Source: Ferrimonas senticii DSM 18821
GTDB taxonomy: Bacteria; Pseudomonadota; Gammaproteobacteria; Enterobacterales; Shewanellaceae
Direction of reading: 5' to 3'
DNA: 64,000 bases
Assembly (NCBI RefSeq): GCF_000422665.1
Contig: NZ_AUGM01000008.1
Location: 141,370 to 205,369, forward strand
The first letter of the stretch is position 1; each line of letters opens with the position of its first letter. Positions 53,202 to 63,613 of the stretch are shown one piece after another. A program made the translations under genes and the position numbers. Below the pieces are notes generated by a model that was given only the letters and a program-made list of their open reading frames with translations, had not been told where the DNA came from and made no database searches.

Positions 53202-55559
53202 ATGCAACCACAGCAAATGCTGATCGAACAGCTTAAACCCATCTTGCAAAACCCAGACTTCGACAGTCTGTTTGAGCAGATCACTCAGGACTTGGATCGT
53301 TCAGAGCGTTTTTTGCTAAAGATGGAGGTCACCCGGCTTAATCAGCCCAGTCGCCAAAGTATCGATCTTCGTGGCAAGGTCAGCGGCCACTGTGAACAAG
53401 TAGAGATCGGTGGCATCACCCACTTTTTGACTCGGCCGCTGGCGCTGCAACTACAGCAGTTGCTTAAGCTCTATCAGGGTCGCCATACCGTCGGCGCGGT
53501 CGAAGAGCTGCTAGCCAACGTGCGTCGGCCAATGGCGATGGAGGTGCAACTGGATGACGATGAACCAGCATTGCAGCTAGGGGAACTGGAACTGATGGCA
53601 CTGGGGCATTACGCCATGCGCCGCGAGGTTCGCCGCACCTTCAGCACCAACATCGTGGCTTGGCAAAACCCCAATGATCGCTACAGCGGCATCACCTTAG
53701 ATCTGTCGCTTGGCGGCGCTCGGATCCGATTGCCGCAAGAGATGCATCTGTCGGAGATGTTCCCGCTACATCTGCAGTTGGTTGAGCTAACCCAAGAATT
53801 TATCTCGCCGGCATTGGAAGCCGGGCTGAGCTATCAAATCCTGGAAATTGAGCAGCGCAAGGGCTTTAACTACCTGCGATTGCAACGGCAGCACCCCAGC
53901 GACCAGCAACAACTGGAGCTGGAGCGGATCCTGCAAGCCAGCAGCCTGCGCACCGTACCGGAGATCACTCACCTACTGTCGACAGTGCGCAGTCACGGCT
54001 ATGAACGCCACCTTTTGCCCTGCTTAGATACCATTACCATTGGCTATGGCGTCGACAATCAGCAACTGCAGCCATTATTGGCGATGCAGTGCCAAGGCAA
54101 TCAAGCGGCGCTCAACTACTGGTGTAATGAACGTGGCGTCAGTCAATTAACAGCGATACTCAGCCCTGAGCGCATCGCCCGCGCTCTGAAACAACCGGAT
54201 CTGAGCAATCATGGCCTACTGTTTAGCTTCAGCCTCAATCAGAGCGGCCAAACTCTGTTTTTTAGCGCCACCTTGGCCGAGCTTCAGCAAACCCGCTTAA
54301 CCGATGGCTTTTTGCAGTTTGCCTGCCAGCAGCCAAGCTTTCGTCTGCATCGGCTCTCGGTGAATGCGGTTAATCAACTGGATGTCGCTAGAGCCTTGGT
54401 TAATCCGCTAAATAATCAGCGTTTCGAGCCACTAGTACAGCAGCAAATTAATGCCATTTCGCTGCTGGTTACCCTGCAACCACAAACGCTTGATGGCTTA
54501 CCATGGCAGCCACGGCCGCCGCTGAGCGATCTTAATCTATTGCGGCAATTTGGCGCCGAGCGGATAAGCCAAAGCGGCATTAAAACTCTGGCCAACAGCC
54601 ACCGCGATCTGCGCCGCGAACCGCGATTTAACTTCAACACCGTGGTGCATTTAAGCCAGCTTGGCGGTGATGAGATTGAGGGTCACAGCATCAATATCTC
54701 GGCGCACGGGATCTGTATTGAGTTGAATCAACCCCATGCGTTTGACCTAACACAACCGTTACTGCTCAATTTCGTTCAGTTGCAACAACTGGCCGGCAAG
54801 ATCAAATTAGTGCAACTGCCCTACCAAGTCGTTGGTGATAGCAGCAATCCGCAGCGACTGCACCTAAAAGCGCTAGCTGATGATCAAAATCCGGCGCAGC
54901 GTTTTATGATGCAGTTGCTGGATCAAAACCGCGACAGCTTGGGGCAAAACAGCAGCAGCAAACAGCATCAACAGTTAACGGAAGCGATAAAACATCTGGC
55001 GCTGCCACGGTTAGCGGTGTTGCCGATGTTTATCCACAAAGGCAGCGAACGCTTAAGTGCGGATCTGCTCGCTTGCAGCAATATTAAACTGCCCTTGCTG
55101 GCCAAATTACACCCCGATGGCGAAGCGCCAGTGCAACTGCAGTGGTTGCTGCAACATCCGACAGTGCAGCAGCTGCTGGCACAACTCACGCAGTTGCAGA
55201 CCCATCAACAGGCCAGCCTAACTGTGGCTATCGCGCTGCCGCGAAATGGCTTAAAGGCACAGCTGTTTAATTGCCAGCAAACCCCGCCAAATCAGCTAAA
55301 AGATGTCGTGGTAAAAGCACTGGCACAAAAACGCTTGCTGGTTTTACAACTGACCTTATGCCGCTGTGACAAGCCGGACTTAAGTTATCTACAACATAGC
55401 CTTGCGGCGGTGCTAAGCCACGCTCAGCACCGCACCCGCAAACTGGAGGCGAAACTGTGGCAGACCCGTGGCGTGGTATTGCTGCAAGATGTCAGTGCGG
55501 CAATGATGTGTCAGTTGCGCTTGGAAAGCCTGTTGCCGCTGTTGGCTGAACAACATTAG
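53202..55559 (+). CDS. Two-PilZ-domain protein (probable c-di-GMP effector)
   Basis: A large 785-residue cytoplasmic protein. Two PilZ-like segments are visible, each with the RxxxR then [D/N]xSxxG pattern: RREVRRTFS ... LDLSLGGARIRLP (about residues 143-190) and RREPRFNFN ... INISAHGICIELN (about 470-515). In known PilZ domains these bind c-di-GMP; the second has N in place of D. The rest is helical and Gln-rich and I recognise no catalytic domain. It lies between radA and serB, divergent from radA and overlapping serB tail-to-tail by 4 bases. With LapD in the same window, it is the second likely c-di-GMP reader. Confidence 0.8.
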   Translation: MQPQQMLIEQLKPILQNPDFDSLFEQITQDLDRSERFLLKMEVTRLNQPSRQSIDLRGKVSGHCEQVEIGGITHFLTRPLALQLQQLLKLYQGRHTVGAVEELLANVRRPMAMEVQLDDDEPALQLGELELMALGHYAMRREVRRTFSTNIVAWQNPNDRYSGITLDLSLGGARIRLPQEMHLSEMFPLHLQLVELTQEFISPALEAGLSYQILEIEQRKGFNYLRLQRQHPSDQQQLELERILQASSLRTVPEITHLLSTVRSHGYERHLLPCLDTITIGYGVDNQQLQPLLAMQCQGNQAALNYWCNERGVSQLTAILSPERIARALKQPDLSNHGLLFSFSLNQSGQTLFFSATLAELQQTRLTDGFLQFACQQPSFRLHRLSVNAVNQLDVARALVNPLNNQRFEPLVQQQINAISLLVTLQPQTLDGLPWQPRPPLSDLNLLRQFGAERISQSGIKTLANSHRDLRREPRFNFNTVVHLSQLGGDEIEGHSINISAHGICIELNQPHAFDLTQPLLLNFVQLQQLAGKIKLVQLPYQVVGDSSNPQRLHLKALADDQNPAQRFMMQLLDQNRDSLGQNSSSKQHQQLTEAIKHLALPRLAVLPMFIHKGSERLSADLLACSNIKLPLLAKLHPDGEAPVQLQWLLQHPTVQQLLAQLTQLQTHQQASLTVAIALPRNGLKAQLFNCQQTPPNQLKDVVVKALAQKRLLVLQLTLCRCDKPDLSYLQHSLAAVLSHAQHRTRKLEAKLWQTRGVVLLQDVSAAMMCQLRLESLLPLLAEQH

Positions 55560-56437
55560 CGCTGCAGCAGCGCTAAGATGGCATCCAAACCAAGCTGATT
55601 AATGGCAACATCCGCTTGCACGGCCACGGCAGGCTTAGCATGAAAGCCGACGCCCAAATTGGCCGCTGCCAGCATCGGCAGATCGTTGGCGCCATCACCG
55701 ACCGCCAGCCACTGTGACTGCGGGATCCGATAGCGCTGACCAAGTTCAACCAGGATCTGCGCTTTGCGGTTGGCATCGACAATATCGCCAAGCACACGCC
55801 CGGTTAGCAGGCCAGCTTGCACTTCCAGTTCATTGGCTTCGAAATAATCCAACTGTAGCTGCGCCGCCAGCACCGATGCGATGGCATTAAAACCACCGGA
55901 GGCGATGGCAATCTTCCAACCGTGGGCTTTTAATCCTTGGCACAGCTCAATCAACCCTGGCATCAATGGCAGCTCGGCGGCGATCTCGGTCAGCACAGTC
56001 GCCGGGATCCCGTTGAGCATTGCCACCCGTTGCGCCAGCGCTTCGGCAAAATCCATCTGCCCTTGCATCGCCCGCTCGGTAACGTCCGCTACCTGCTGAT
56101 AAACCCCACCGCGACGGGCGATCTCGTCAATGCACTCAATCTGAATCGCGGTTGAGTCCATGTCCATCAGCAGCAGCCCTGGCTCGGTCAGCACTGGTGG
56201 ATTGGCTGGCACCAACAACCACTCGCTATTTTCTTGCGGCGCGGGCAGCGCTGGCAATTGCGAGGACTGCCACAAGCGATAGTGCAATTGCGAATGCAGA
56301 CACCCCTCGGCCACCAGCGCCGCCGGAAGCTGCGGTTCCTCCAATGAAACAGCAGCCAACGCTTGCGAGCGAGCAACCAATGCCAAGGTTGGCAGTTGCT
56401 GTTGGCGTGGTGATAACGACGCAATCGGGGTAGGCAT
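55556..56437 (-). CDS. serB: Phosphoserine phosphatase
   Basis: HAD-family enzyme, last step of serine synthesis. It has 293 residues. HAD motif I LLLMDMDSTAIQIECIDEIA (nucleophile in DMDST), motif II in IAIASGGFNAIAS, and motif III GDGANDLPML. An N-terminal extension of about 85 residues corresponds to the ACT-like region of proteobacterial SerB. Divergent from ytjB, as in E. coli. Confidence 0.96.
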   Translation of the reverse strand: MPTPIASLSPRQQQLPTLALVARSQALAAVSLEEPQLPAALVAEGCLHSQLHYRLWQSSQLPALPAPQENSEWLLVPANPPVLTEPGLLLMDMDSTAIQIECIDEIARRGGVYQQVADVTERAMQGQMDFAEALAQRVAMLNGIPATVLTEIAAELPLMPGLIELCQGLKAHGWKIAIASGGFNAIASVLAAQLQLDYFEANELEVQAGLLTGRVLGDIVDANRKAQILVELGQRYRIPQSQWLAVGDGANDLPMLAAANLGVGFHAKPAVAVQADVAINQLGLDAILALLQR

Positions 56438-56539
56438 CCGTGATAGTCCTCTATATGGCCGCTGAATCGATTATTTTTTGCGGGTAAATCAGATAGCTAA
56501 TTAGGGTATTATAAGAACTTAGCTGTCGTTAGGAACGTT

Positions 56540-57214
56540 ATGAGTTTATCACCCCGTCGTCGTCGCATTCTGCTTGCAAGACTGTTGCAAATCGCCTTTG
56601 CCGGTGCCTTGGTGGCGCTGGTTGTGCTGGTATGGCAGCAGCAGCGGCTGCAAGTGCAGGGACTGCTGCATCAACAGGGGCAACGCAGCGTGGATCAGTT
56701 GCTGGCACAGGCCTCGGTCAGTGCCGCCACCGCCATGAAGGCCGACGATCTCGAACTACTGCAATGGTTAGTGGAAAATCTGATCAGCCAACCGGAGGTG
56801 ATCAGCGCCACCGTCTTTAGCTATCAAGGCGAAGCACTGGCCAGCGCCCAGAAACTGTTCCCGAAACAGCACCTGCCCAGTGACGAAACCCTGCAACAAG
56901 CACTGGATCACTTTACCCCGCACACCATCGCCGTACGCCAGCAGCAACAAGCCTACGGTTACCTGCGGCTGCGGGTGAACACCACCTTGCTGCAACAGCA
57001 AGGACGACGACTGCACCATGAGTTATCGCAACAACTTATTTGGTTGTTGGCGGTTAGTGGCTTTAGCGGTTTTGTCTTGGCTCGCGCCTTCTCCTTTAAA
57101 CGCTTTAAAGCCACCCGCTTAAAAGCGATCGCCCGAGCCCAGCGGCGAGCAGAAAAACGAGCTAAGAAACTGGCAGCCAAAGCCGAAAAACAAGCGGCGG
57201 CCTCAACGGACTAA
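56540..57214 (+). CDS. ytjB: YtjB/Smp-family membrane protein
   Basis: A 224-residue inner-membrane protein next to serB, as in E. coli and Shewanella. Two membrane helices (about 17-30 and 160-178) flank a periplasmic domain (EVISATVFSYQGEALASAQK). The C-terminus is a Lys/Arg/Ala-rich helix (RAQRRAEKRAKKLAAKAEKQ) likely in the cytoplasm. The family was linked to hemolysin and stress phenotypes, but the function is not established. Confidence 0.85.
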   Translation: MSLSPRRRRILLARLLQIAFAGALVALVVLVWQQQRLQVQGLLHQQGQRSVDQLLAQASVSAATAMKADDLELLQWLVENLISQPEVISATVFSYQGEALASAQKLFPKQHLPSDETLQQALDHFTPHTIAVRQQQQAYGYLRLRVNTTLLQQQGRRLHHELSQQLIWLLAVSGFSGFVLARAFSFKRFKATRLKAIARAQRRAEKRAKKLAAKAEKQAAASTD

Positions 57215-57631
57215 TACCATTCTGCATAATCATCTGGTCTATCCAGCTTTTCCGGTAAACCCTCTTGTTTTAGCCTCCGGCAGTCAAGGTTGACGAAAGC
57301 CCCTCGTTGTCACCGCAATAGGTAGCCGCGAACGTGTTCGCGGGATTGTTGGTTGGCAGTTCGGTGTTTCGACTTGTTGTAGCATTGCTGTACTTCGTAG
57401 CTTTACCGCCGGTGGCCAAGGGCTGCGCCCTTTGGAATCCCCTACGCCTCCACAGTTGACGAGAGCCCCTCGTTCTCACCGCACTTCTCGACAGCACCGG
57501 CCCGAGGCGGCATCCCTGCCTTCACGGGCCTCTCGGGCATCCTGCCCTCGGCTTACCGCTGCGTTGCGGTTTCACTCGGCGTCAACAAGTCGGCAAAAGC
57601 ATTCTGAATTGCCGTCATCATGGAATGACGC

Positions 57632-57667
57632 GTTAGTAGCGTTAGTAGCGTTAGTAGCGTTAGTAGC
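57632..57667. repeat. Four tandem copies of a 9-mer
   Basis: GTTAGTAGC repeated four times exactly, inside the repeat-filled spacer. Confidence 0.9.
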
Positions 57668-58027
57668 CTGAATATCTTGATTTCCGAGAACACGTTCTCG
57701 GCTACAAATAAGTCACTAACGGTTGCACCAACGGGCTTTGGCCGACTCGCGGCGCTGAGCGGTGTGCTGCGGATTGAGGCCTAAGGCCATGGATGGCCGA
57801 AGTGCGCGGCTAAATCAGGGACGATGAATCCGCGCAGTGCCGAAAGGAGCAGCACAAGGAGCGAAGGGATTTCGCCGTGTTGGAGGCAGTTGGGATTGAA
57901 AAGGGTGGAACCCTTTCCCGCCGGAGGCGAATACCAATCAGTAAAATTATATGGTGGTTTCGACTTCGCAGCAGAAGATCACAACATTAAGCTAATTGGC
58001 ATAATAAGTCTGAAATAGTCGGACATA

Positions 58028-58063
58028 AAAAAGCGGCGCTACCGATTGGCAGCGCCGCTTTTT
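58028..58063 (-). terminator. Terminator of the deo operon
   Basis: A 13-bp perfect stem AAAAAGCGGCGCT / AGCGCCGCTTTTT with a 10-base loop, T-rich on both strands, 28 bases past the deoD stop. Confidence 0.9.
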
Positions 58064-58091
58064 GATTGGATGCTTAAAGTAACGGGTAAGG

Positions 58092-58796
58092 TTACAGCAG
58101 TGAATCCAGAGTCATGGTGATCATGTCGTTAAAGGTGGTTTGACGCTCATCAGAGCTGGTCGCTTCACCGGTACGGATGTGATCAGATACAGTTACTACG
58201 CACAGTGCTTTAGCGCCGAACTCAGCAGCAACGCCGTACAGACCAGCCGCTTCCATCTCTACGCCCAGTACGTTCATCTTTTCCATTACGTCGAACATCT
58301 CGCCGTCTGGGTTGTAGAACAGATCCGCAGAGAACACGTTACCAACGCGCACGTTGATGTTAGCGCCTTCAGCCGCGTTAACGACTTTAGCCAGCAGGCC
58401 GTAGTCAGCGATCGCCGCAAAGTCGTGGCCTTTGAAACGTACACGGTTTACGCCAGAGTCAGTACAAGCGCCCATCGCTACGATCACGTCACGCACTTTT
58501 ACGTCGGTAGAGATAGCACCACAGGTACCTACGCGGATCAGGTTCTTGACACCGTATTCGGTGATCAGTTCTTTGGCGTAGATAGACGCGGATGGAATGC
58601 CCATGCCAGAGCCCATCACGGATACGCGCTTGCCTTTGTAAGTGCCGGTGTAACCGAACATGTTACGTACGTCAGTTACCTGTACTGCATCTTCCAAAAA
58701 GGTTTCCGCGATGTACTTAGCACGCAGTGGATCGCCAGGGAACAGAACGGTTTCTGCGAAGTCACCTGGGTTTGCATTAATGTGTGGAGTTGCCAT
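58092..58796 (-). CDS. deoD: Purine nucleoside phosphorylase
   Basis: Splits purine (deoxy)nucleosides to base and (deoxy)ribose-1-phosphate. It has 234 residues, typical for the hexameric bacterial type; [20 protein letters not shown] and the nucleoside-site region [13 protein letters not shown] at the end are diagnostic, with [14 protein letters not shown] at the ribose site. Last gene of deoC-deoA-deoB-deoD, 20 bases after deoB. Confidence 0.97.
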   Translation of the reverse strand: MATPHINANPGDFAETVLFPGDPLRAKYIAETFLEDAVQVTDVRNMFGYTGTYKGKRVSVMGSGMGIPSASIYAKELITEYGVKNLIRVGTCGAISTDVKVRDVIVAMGACTDSGVNRVRFKGHDFAAIADYGLLAKVVNAAEGANINVRVGNVFSADLFYNPDGEMFDVMEKMNVLGVEMEAAGLYGVAAEFGAKALCVVTVSDHIRTGEATSSDERQTTFNDMITMTLDSLL

Positions 58797-58816
58797 TAGT
58801 TAGATCCCAATTTCAG

Positions 58817-60031
58817 TTACAGGAAAGATTTGCCGTAAGCCAACGGTGCCAAGCCTAGGTGGCTTGCCAACGATTGACCGATGTCGGCGAAAGTATCGCG
58901 CTTGCCCAGTGAACCGGCTTTAACCTTCGGGCCAAAGGCGATCACTGGCACATGTTCGCGGGTGTGATCAGTGCCGGTCCAAGTAGGATCGCAGCCGTGA
59001 TCGGCGGTGATGATCACCACATCATCCGCTTGCAGTTTGGCGATGATCTCCGGCAGGCGACCATCGAAGTACTCCAGCGCAGCGGCATAGCCGGCGATAT
59101 CGCGGCGATGGCCGAAGGAGGAGTCAAAATCAACGAAGTTGGTAAACACCAAGCTGTTGTCTGGGGCGTTATCCAGCGCCGTTAAGGTGGCGTCCCACAG
59201 TGCATCAAGGCCGTTGGCTTTGATCTTTTGGGTAACACCGCGATGAGCGTAGATATCGGCGATCTTACCCACCGAAATCACCTCGCCACCGGCGGCGGCC
59301 AGCTTATCCAGCAGGGTTTCTGCTGGTGGCTCAACCGCGTAATCTTTGCGGTTACCGGTACGGGCAAAAGTCGCGGCGCTGTCACCAACAAATGGACGAG
59401 CAATCACTCGACCAATGTTGTATGGCTCCAGCTCTTCACGGGCAATTTGGCACAGCTCATACAGCTTCTCTAGGCCAAATGTCTCTTCGTGACAGGCAAT
59501 TTGGAACACGCTATCGGCGGAGGTGTAGAAAATTGGCGCACCAGTGCGCATATGCTCTTCACCTAAGCACTCCAAAATGGCAGTGCCGGAGGCGTGGCAG
59601 TTACCCAAGAAGGAGTCCAAACCAGCGCGAGCCAAGATCTTATCGGTTAACTCTGGCGGGAAGCTGTTTTGGGTGTCGGAGAAATAGCCCCACTCAAACA
59701 GTACCGGCACACCGGCCATCTCCCAGTGACCACTTGGGGTATCTTTACCCGAAGACAGCTCGGCGGCGTAACCGTAAGCGGCTTCAGGGGTCGCTTCGGT
59801 ACTGAAACCGGCTGGTACGCTACCGGTGCTTTCCGCTGCCAGATGCGCCAAGCCCAGCTTGGTTAAATTCGGCAGAGTCAGTACGCCGCTGCGGCCAATC
59901 TCAGCTCGGCCCTCGGCGCACTCTTGGGCGATATGACCGAAAGTGTCGGCACCCACATCGCCAAAGCGTTCAGCGTCAGCAGTAGCGCCAACTCCGAACG
60001 AGTCCATCATTAAAATAATTGCTCTTGCCAT
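58817..60031 (-). CDS. deoB: Phosphopentomutase
   Basis: Converts (deoxy)ribose-1-phosphate to the 5-phosphate, linking DeoA/DeoD to DeoC. It has 404 residues of the alkaline-phosphatase fold: N-terminal metal and nucleophile region [20 protein letters not shown] and C-terminal [20 protein letters not shown] with metal-binding histidines. Lies 22 bases after deoA. Confidence 0.97.
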   Translation of the reverse strand: MARAIILMMDSFGVGATADAERFGDVGADTFGHIAQECAEGRAEIGRSGVLTLPNLTKLGLAHLAAESTGSVPAGFSTEATPEAAYGYAAELSSGKDTPSGHWEMAGVPVLFEWGYFSDTQNSFPPELTDKILARAGLDSFLGNCHASGTAILECLGEEHMRTGAPIFYTSADSVFQIACHEETFGLEKLYELCQIAREELEPYNIGRVIARPFVGDSAATFARTGNRKDYAVEPPAETLLDKLAAAGGEVISVGKIADIYAHRGVTQKIKANGLDALWDATLTALDNAPDNSLVFTNFVDFDSSFGHRRDIAGYAAALEYFDGRLPEIIAKLQADDVVIITADHGCDPTWTGTDHTREHVPVIAFGPKVKAGSLGKRDTFADIGQSLASHLGLAPLAYGKSFL

Positions 60032-60053
60032 CAGTTATTCCTTAATAGCTCGC

Positions 60054-61382
60054 TCAAATTGAAGGGCGAATACGCCGATATACTTGCGGTTTGGCTGCTG
60101 GGGTATCGTCACCAATCACCACCGCACTGCGCAGCGCTGCCGCCGCTTGTTGCCAACTGGCTTGATCTTTGGCGTGCAGCAACGCCAGTGGCATATCCGC
60201 CGCTACAGTGTCGCCAATGGCAACCATCTGATTAAAACCAACGCTGTGATCGATCACATCAGTGGCGACGCGACGACCGCCGCCAAGGCCGACTACGGCC
60301 ATGCCGATGGCAGTGCCGTTCATCTGCTGCACCACCCCGCTTTGCTCAGCCAGCACCGGCTTAATCACCGCTGCCTGCGGCAGATAATCTTGGTAACGCT
60401 GGATAAAATCAGCCGGGCCACCAAGGCCAGCCACCATCAAGCCAAAGCGTTTCGCCGCCTCGCCACTATCCAGTGCCTGCATCAACTTGGCTTGCGCCTC
60501 ATCAATGTCCGTCGCCAGTTTACCGAGCACTAACAGCTCAGCCGCTTGGACAAGCGTCACTTGGTGCAAACGTGGGTTGCGGTATTCACCGGTCAGGTAC
60601 TGCACCGCTTCAACGATCTCCAGCGCATTGCCAGCGCTGGACGCCAACACCTGATCCATATTGGTCAGCAGCGCGGTCGTCGGTACCCCAGCGCCATTAG
60701 CGACTTGCGAGATACTCTCCGCTAATTGTTCGGATAGTTCATAGGTTGGCATAAAGGCACCACTGCCGACCTTGACGTCCATCACCAAGGCGTCCAGTCC
60801 AGCGGCCAGCTTTTTGCCAAGGATTGAAGCGGTGATCAGCGCAATCGAATCAACCGTCGCGGTTACGTCACGGGTGGCATAAAGGCGCTTATCCGCCGGC
60901 GCCAGATCACCGGTTTGACCGATAATCGCCACACCGGCCTCGCCAACGACTTTGGCAAAGGTAGCGTTGTCCGGTTCGATGTTGTAACCCGGGATCGATT
61001 CCAGCTTATCCAAGGTGCCACCGGTATGGCCAAGACCGCGACCGGAGATCATCGGCACATAGGCACCGCAAGCGGCGATCATTGGCCCCAGCATCAGCGA
61101 TACGCAGTCGCCAACACCGCCGGTGGAGTGTTTATCCAGAATGGGGCCATCAAAGTTATAAGCCGACCAATCCAGCACCATGCCAGAATCACGGGTACCT
61201 TCGGTCAGAGCGATGCGCTCGGCCATGGTCATGTCATTGAAGTAAACCGCCATCGCAAACGCGGCGATCTGGCCTTCACTGACACTGCCATCGGCAATAC
61301 CTTGGGTGAAAAAACGGATCTCTTCGCTGCTCAGCGGCTGGTTATCGCGCTTTTTCTTAATAATCTCTTGGGCTAAAAACAT
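60054..61382 (-). CDS. deoA: Thymidine phosphorylase
   Basis: Splits thymidine to thymine and deoxyribose-1-phosphate. It has 442 residues with the pyrimidine-phosphorylase signature [20 protein letters not shown] and the phosphate-site KHSTGGVGD. Lies 55 bases after deoC on the same strand. Confidence 0.97.
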   Translation of the reverse strand: MFLAQEIIKKKRDNQPLSSEEIRFFTQGIADGSVSEGQIAAFAMAVYFNDMTMAERIALTEGTRDSGMVLDWSAYNFDGPILDKHSTGGVGDCVSLMLGPMIAACGAYVPMISGRGLGHTGGTLDKLESIPGYNIEPDNATFAKVVGEAGVAIIGQTGDLAPADKRLYATRDVTATVDSIALITASILGKKLAAGLDALVMDVKVGSGAFMPTYELSEQLAESISQVANGAGVPTTALLTNMDQVLASSAGNALEIVEAVQYLTGEYRNPRLHQVTLVQAAELLVLGKLATDIDEAQAKLMQALDSGEAAKRFGLMVAGLGGPADFIQRYQDYLPQAAVIKPVLAEQSGVVQQMNGTAIGMAVVGLGGGRRVATDVIDHSVGFNQMVAIGDTVAADMPLALLHAKDQASWQQAAAALRSAVVIGDDTPAAKPQVYRRIRPSI

Positions 61383-61437
61383 TGAATCTCCAATCAGGTT
61401 AAAGGGCGCCAGTGCGCCCTTTATTCAATGCCAAAGA

Positions 61438-62205
61438 TCAGTAACCGCCTGCGGCTGGCTTGTCGCCGTGACCCAAGGTCGCCAACAGGCTGCCCAGCAA
61501 GCTGGAAGCGCCAAAACGGAAAGTGCGTGGGGAAACCCAGTTGTCGCCCAGAATTTCGGCGGCGGTATTCAAGTACAGTGCCGCTTGTTCAGCGTCACGG
61601 ACGCCACCGGCTGGCTTGAAACCAACGGAAGTGTCTTTATCGCGGATCACTTCCATCATCAGTCGAGCGGCTTCGATGGTGGCGTTTACTGGCACTTTAC
61701 CGGTAGAGGTTTTAATAAAGTCAGCGCCAGCGTCGATGGAAATTTCAGAGGCTTTGCGGATCAGCTCGTCGGTTTTCAGTTCACCGGTTTCGATGATCAC
61801 TTTCAGCAGCACATCACCACAAGCTTCTTTACAGGCCTTAACCAGATCAAAACCGATCTGCTCGTTACCGGCCATCAGCGCACGATAAGGGAATACCACG
61901 TCCACTTCATCGGCACCGTAAGCGACTGCCGCTTTGGTTTCTGCAACCGCGATTTCGATGTCGTCGTTGCCGTGCGGGAAGTTGGTCACGGTCGCAATTT
62001 GCACGCCCTCGGCGCCGATTTCGCGCAGGGTCTTACGAGCAATTGGGATAAAGCGTGGGTAGATGCAGATCGCCGCGGTGTTGCCCACTGGCGATTTGGC
62101 TTGATGACACAGTGCAATCACTTTGGCATCGGTGTCATCGTCATTCAGGGTGGTTAGATCCATCAGGGTTAGGGCACGAAGGGCGGCGGCGTTCAGGTCG
62201 CTCAT
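61438..62205 (-). CDS. deoC: Deoxyribose-phosphate aldolase
   Basis: Splits 2-deoxyribose-5-phosphate to glyceraldehyde-3-phosphate and acetaldehyde. About 255 residues; the Schiff-base lysine region is [15 protein letters not shown], and [10 protein letters not shown] holds the second active-site lysine. The ATG at 62205 ([10 protein letters not shown]) has GGAG 6 bases upstream; an in-frame start at 62220 is less likely. First gene of the deo operon, whose order matches E. coli. Confidence 0.97.
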   Translation of the reverse strand: MSDLNAAALRALTLMDLTTLNDDDTDAKVIALCHQAKSPVGNTAAICIYPRFIPIARKTLREIGAEGVQIATVTNFPHGNDDIEIAVAETKAAVAYGADEVDVVFPYRALMAGNEQIGFDLVKACKEACGDVLLKVIIETGELKTDELIRKASEISIDAGADFIKTSTGKVPVNATIEAARLMMEVIRDKDTSVGFKPAGGVRDAEQAALYLNTAAEILGDNWVSPRTFRFGASSLLGSLLATLGHGDKPAAGGY

Positions 62206-62476
62206 AGGGATCTCCATCATCGAAATTGGAATAGCTGTCAGTATAGGTAAGTTCTATCGCAACTTAGCGCCAAGCTAAGCCGCAGCGGACTTAGTTCCCT
62301 GAAGTTCGACATGGGGCAGCCAAGTGCATAAAAATTGCGCACTTTGTCCACCATCGCGGAAAGTCCGTTTCCCCGAAAAAACGTATCGAGAATAGCAAAG
62401 CTTTTCACCAATTGGCAGAGGCCATTAGCCGTAAATTCAGAGGTTTATCTAATTTTTGTTAGGTCACAGACAGCAA
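62206..62476. other. Control region upstream of deoC
   Basis: About 270 non-coding bases between deoC and the terminator of the Tsx-like gene. DeoR/CytR-type control would be expected; I could not pick out a clear operator or promoter by eye. Confidence 0.45.
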
Positions 62477-62502
62477 AAAGGCCACCGCAAACGGTGGCCT
62501 TT
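62477..62502 (-). terminator. Terminator of the Tsx-like gene
   Basis: A perfect 11-bp stem AAAGGCCACCG / CGGTGGCCTTT with a 4-base loop, T-rich on the minus strand, 20 bases past the stop. Confidence 0.9.
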
Positions 62503-62522
62503 GGCAAGTTTAAGCGGGCTGC

Positions 62523-63395
62523 TTAGAACTTGTAGGTAACTGCGAAGTAGTGACCAAAACCGGTGGTATTACCAGCGATGCCACCATCTTTCAGACCGTA
62601 AACGTCTTTGTAAGCTTTCAGGCCGTAACCAACTGCATAGCGGTCAGAATGCCAGTACAGACCCAAGAAGGCTGCACCGCCTTTATCGGTCTTAAGTACT
62701 GCACCTGGGCCGAATGCAACTTTGTCGATGCCCCACTGGTAATCAACGTAACCTTGGAAAGACAAGAAAGACTTGTTTTCGAAGAAGAAGAACGGTTTAA
62801 ACCAGTTTGCAGAGAACTGATAGCCATCCCACTTGTTTGCGTTGATGTCGTACAGACCGTACAAGTTAACACTGGTAGTGCCCAACCACGGCACGTTTAC
62901 GTCAGCACCCAGACCCCAGAAAGAGTTGTTGATGTCACCATCCAGCTCTACGTCAACTTTGTCGCCGGTAGTAGTTTCAACTTCTTCTTGCAAGCCTTGG
63001 ATTTGACCGCCGCCCCAGTTAAACAGGGTCGAGAAGTACACCTCTTGGATTGGGCCGTAAGACAGATCAGTTTCGAACAACGCGTCCAGAGATACGCGCG
63101 GTGCGAACTTCATGAACATCTTGCTGGAACCGTCGAACTTATCTTGGTTGCTATTGTTGGTCAGGTTGAACACATCAACGTAACCGTACAGAGCAAAAAT
63201 ACCGGAACGACCGCCAAATTCCATCTCTAAGTAGTCGTGATGACCGTCACCACCTGGGTGCTCGTCAACTGCAACCATCAGGTTGAATTGAGACCATGCG
63301 TAGTCATTTTTGTGGATGTTGCCGTCGGTGTAATCCGCAGCAAACGCGCCAGTGGACAGAGCAGCCAGAGTTGCGCCAGCGATCAGTTTTTTCAT
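62523..63395 (-). CDS. Tsx/OmpK-like nucleoside-specific outer membrane channel
   Basis: Outer-membrane beta barrel that admits nucleosides. About 290 residues with a signal peptide (MKKLIAGATLAALSTGAFA). The typical Tsx/OmpK N-terminal part is YAWSQFNLMVAVDEHPGGDG, and it ends in a barrel-type YFAVTYKF. It lies directly upstream of the deo operon on the same strand but with its own terminator, so import and breakdown of nucleosides are encoded side by side. The start is one of two ATGs (63398, 63395). Confidence 0.88.
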   Translation of the reverse strand: MKKLIAGATLAALSTGAFAADYTDGNIHKNDYAWSQFNLMVAVDEHPGGDGHHDYLEMEFGGRSGIFALYGYVDVFNLTNNSNQDKFDGSSKMFMKFAPRVSLDALFETDLSYGPIQEVYFSTLFNWGGGQIQGLQEEVETTTGDKVDVELDGDINNSFWGLGADVNVPWLGTTSVNLYGLYDINANKWDGYQFSANWFKPFFFFENKSFLSFQGYVDYQWGIDKVAFGPGAVLKTDKGGAAFLGLYWHSDRYAVGYGLKAYKDVYGLKDGGIAGNTTGFGHYFAVTYKF

Positions 63396-63497
63396 CATCA
63401 ACCTACTTTAGAAAAGTAACGCAGTTTTTATTTATGTTTCGGCTCGGTGGCCAATATCGCGCATTCTAAATTTGAGGTCGTTAAATACAATAGCGGT

Positions 63498-63533
63498 TGT
63501 GATAATTTGAATGCAAACCTGATCAAGCTCACA
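63498..63533. promoter_or_regulatory. Possible paired CRP sites upstream of the Tsx-like gene
   Basis: CCTGA-N6-TCACA (63518-63533) keeps the right half of a CRP site intact and TGTGA-N6-GAATG (63498-63513) keeps a left half. Paired CRP sites with CytR between are known for E. coli nucleoside genes; here it is a weak match. Confidence 0.35.
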
Positions 63534-63613
63534 AAAATGTCGCTGAACAATCCGTTTTTATTCGCAGACAACCATTAAAAGTTCACACGCCGATGTTTAT
63601 AACTGTGAATTGA

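Larger units (their letters stand above)
57215..58091. repeat. Repeat-filled non-coding spacer
   Basis: About 880 bases without a credible gene. Contents: a 29-base direct repeat pair with 27 matches (57289-57317 and 57455-57483, core CCCCTCGTT); a hairpin motif present twice in inverse orientation (57322-57343 and 57684-57705, arms CCGCGAAC/GTTCGCGG and CCGAGAAC/GTTCTCGG, each bordered by GTAG/CTAC); four copies of the 9-mer GTTAGTAGC (57632-57667); and a 16-base match to 37119-37134 at 57935. Short frames here (for example 57824-58018) look accidental. It appears to be accumulated dispersed repeats. Confidence 0.7.

Noticed and set aside
57824..58018. 64-codon frame in the repeat-filled spacer
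   Set aside because: Looks like a dispersed repeat sequence with accidental open frame; no ribosome site.
58140..58799. 219-codon plus-strand frame opposite deoD
   Set aside because: Antisense shadow of a well-identified gene.
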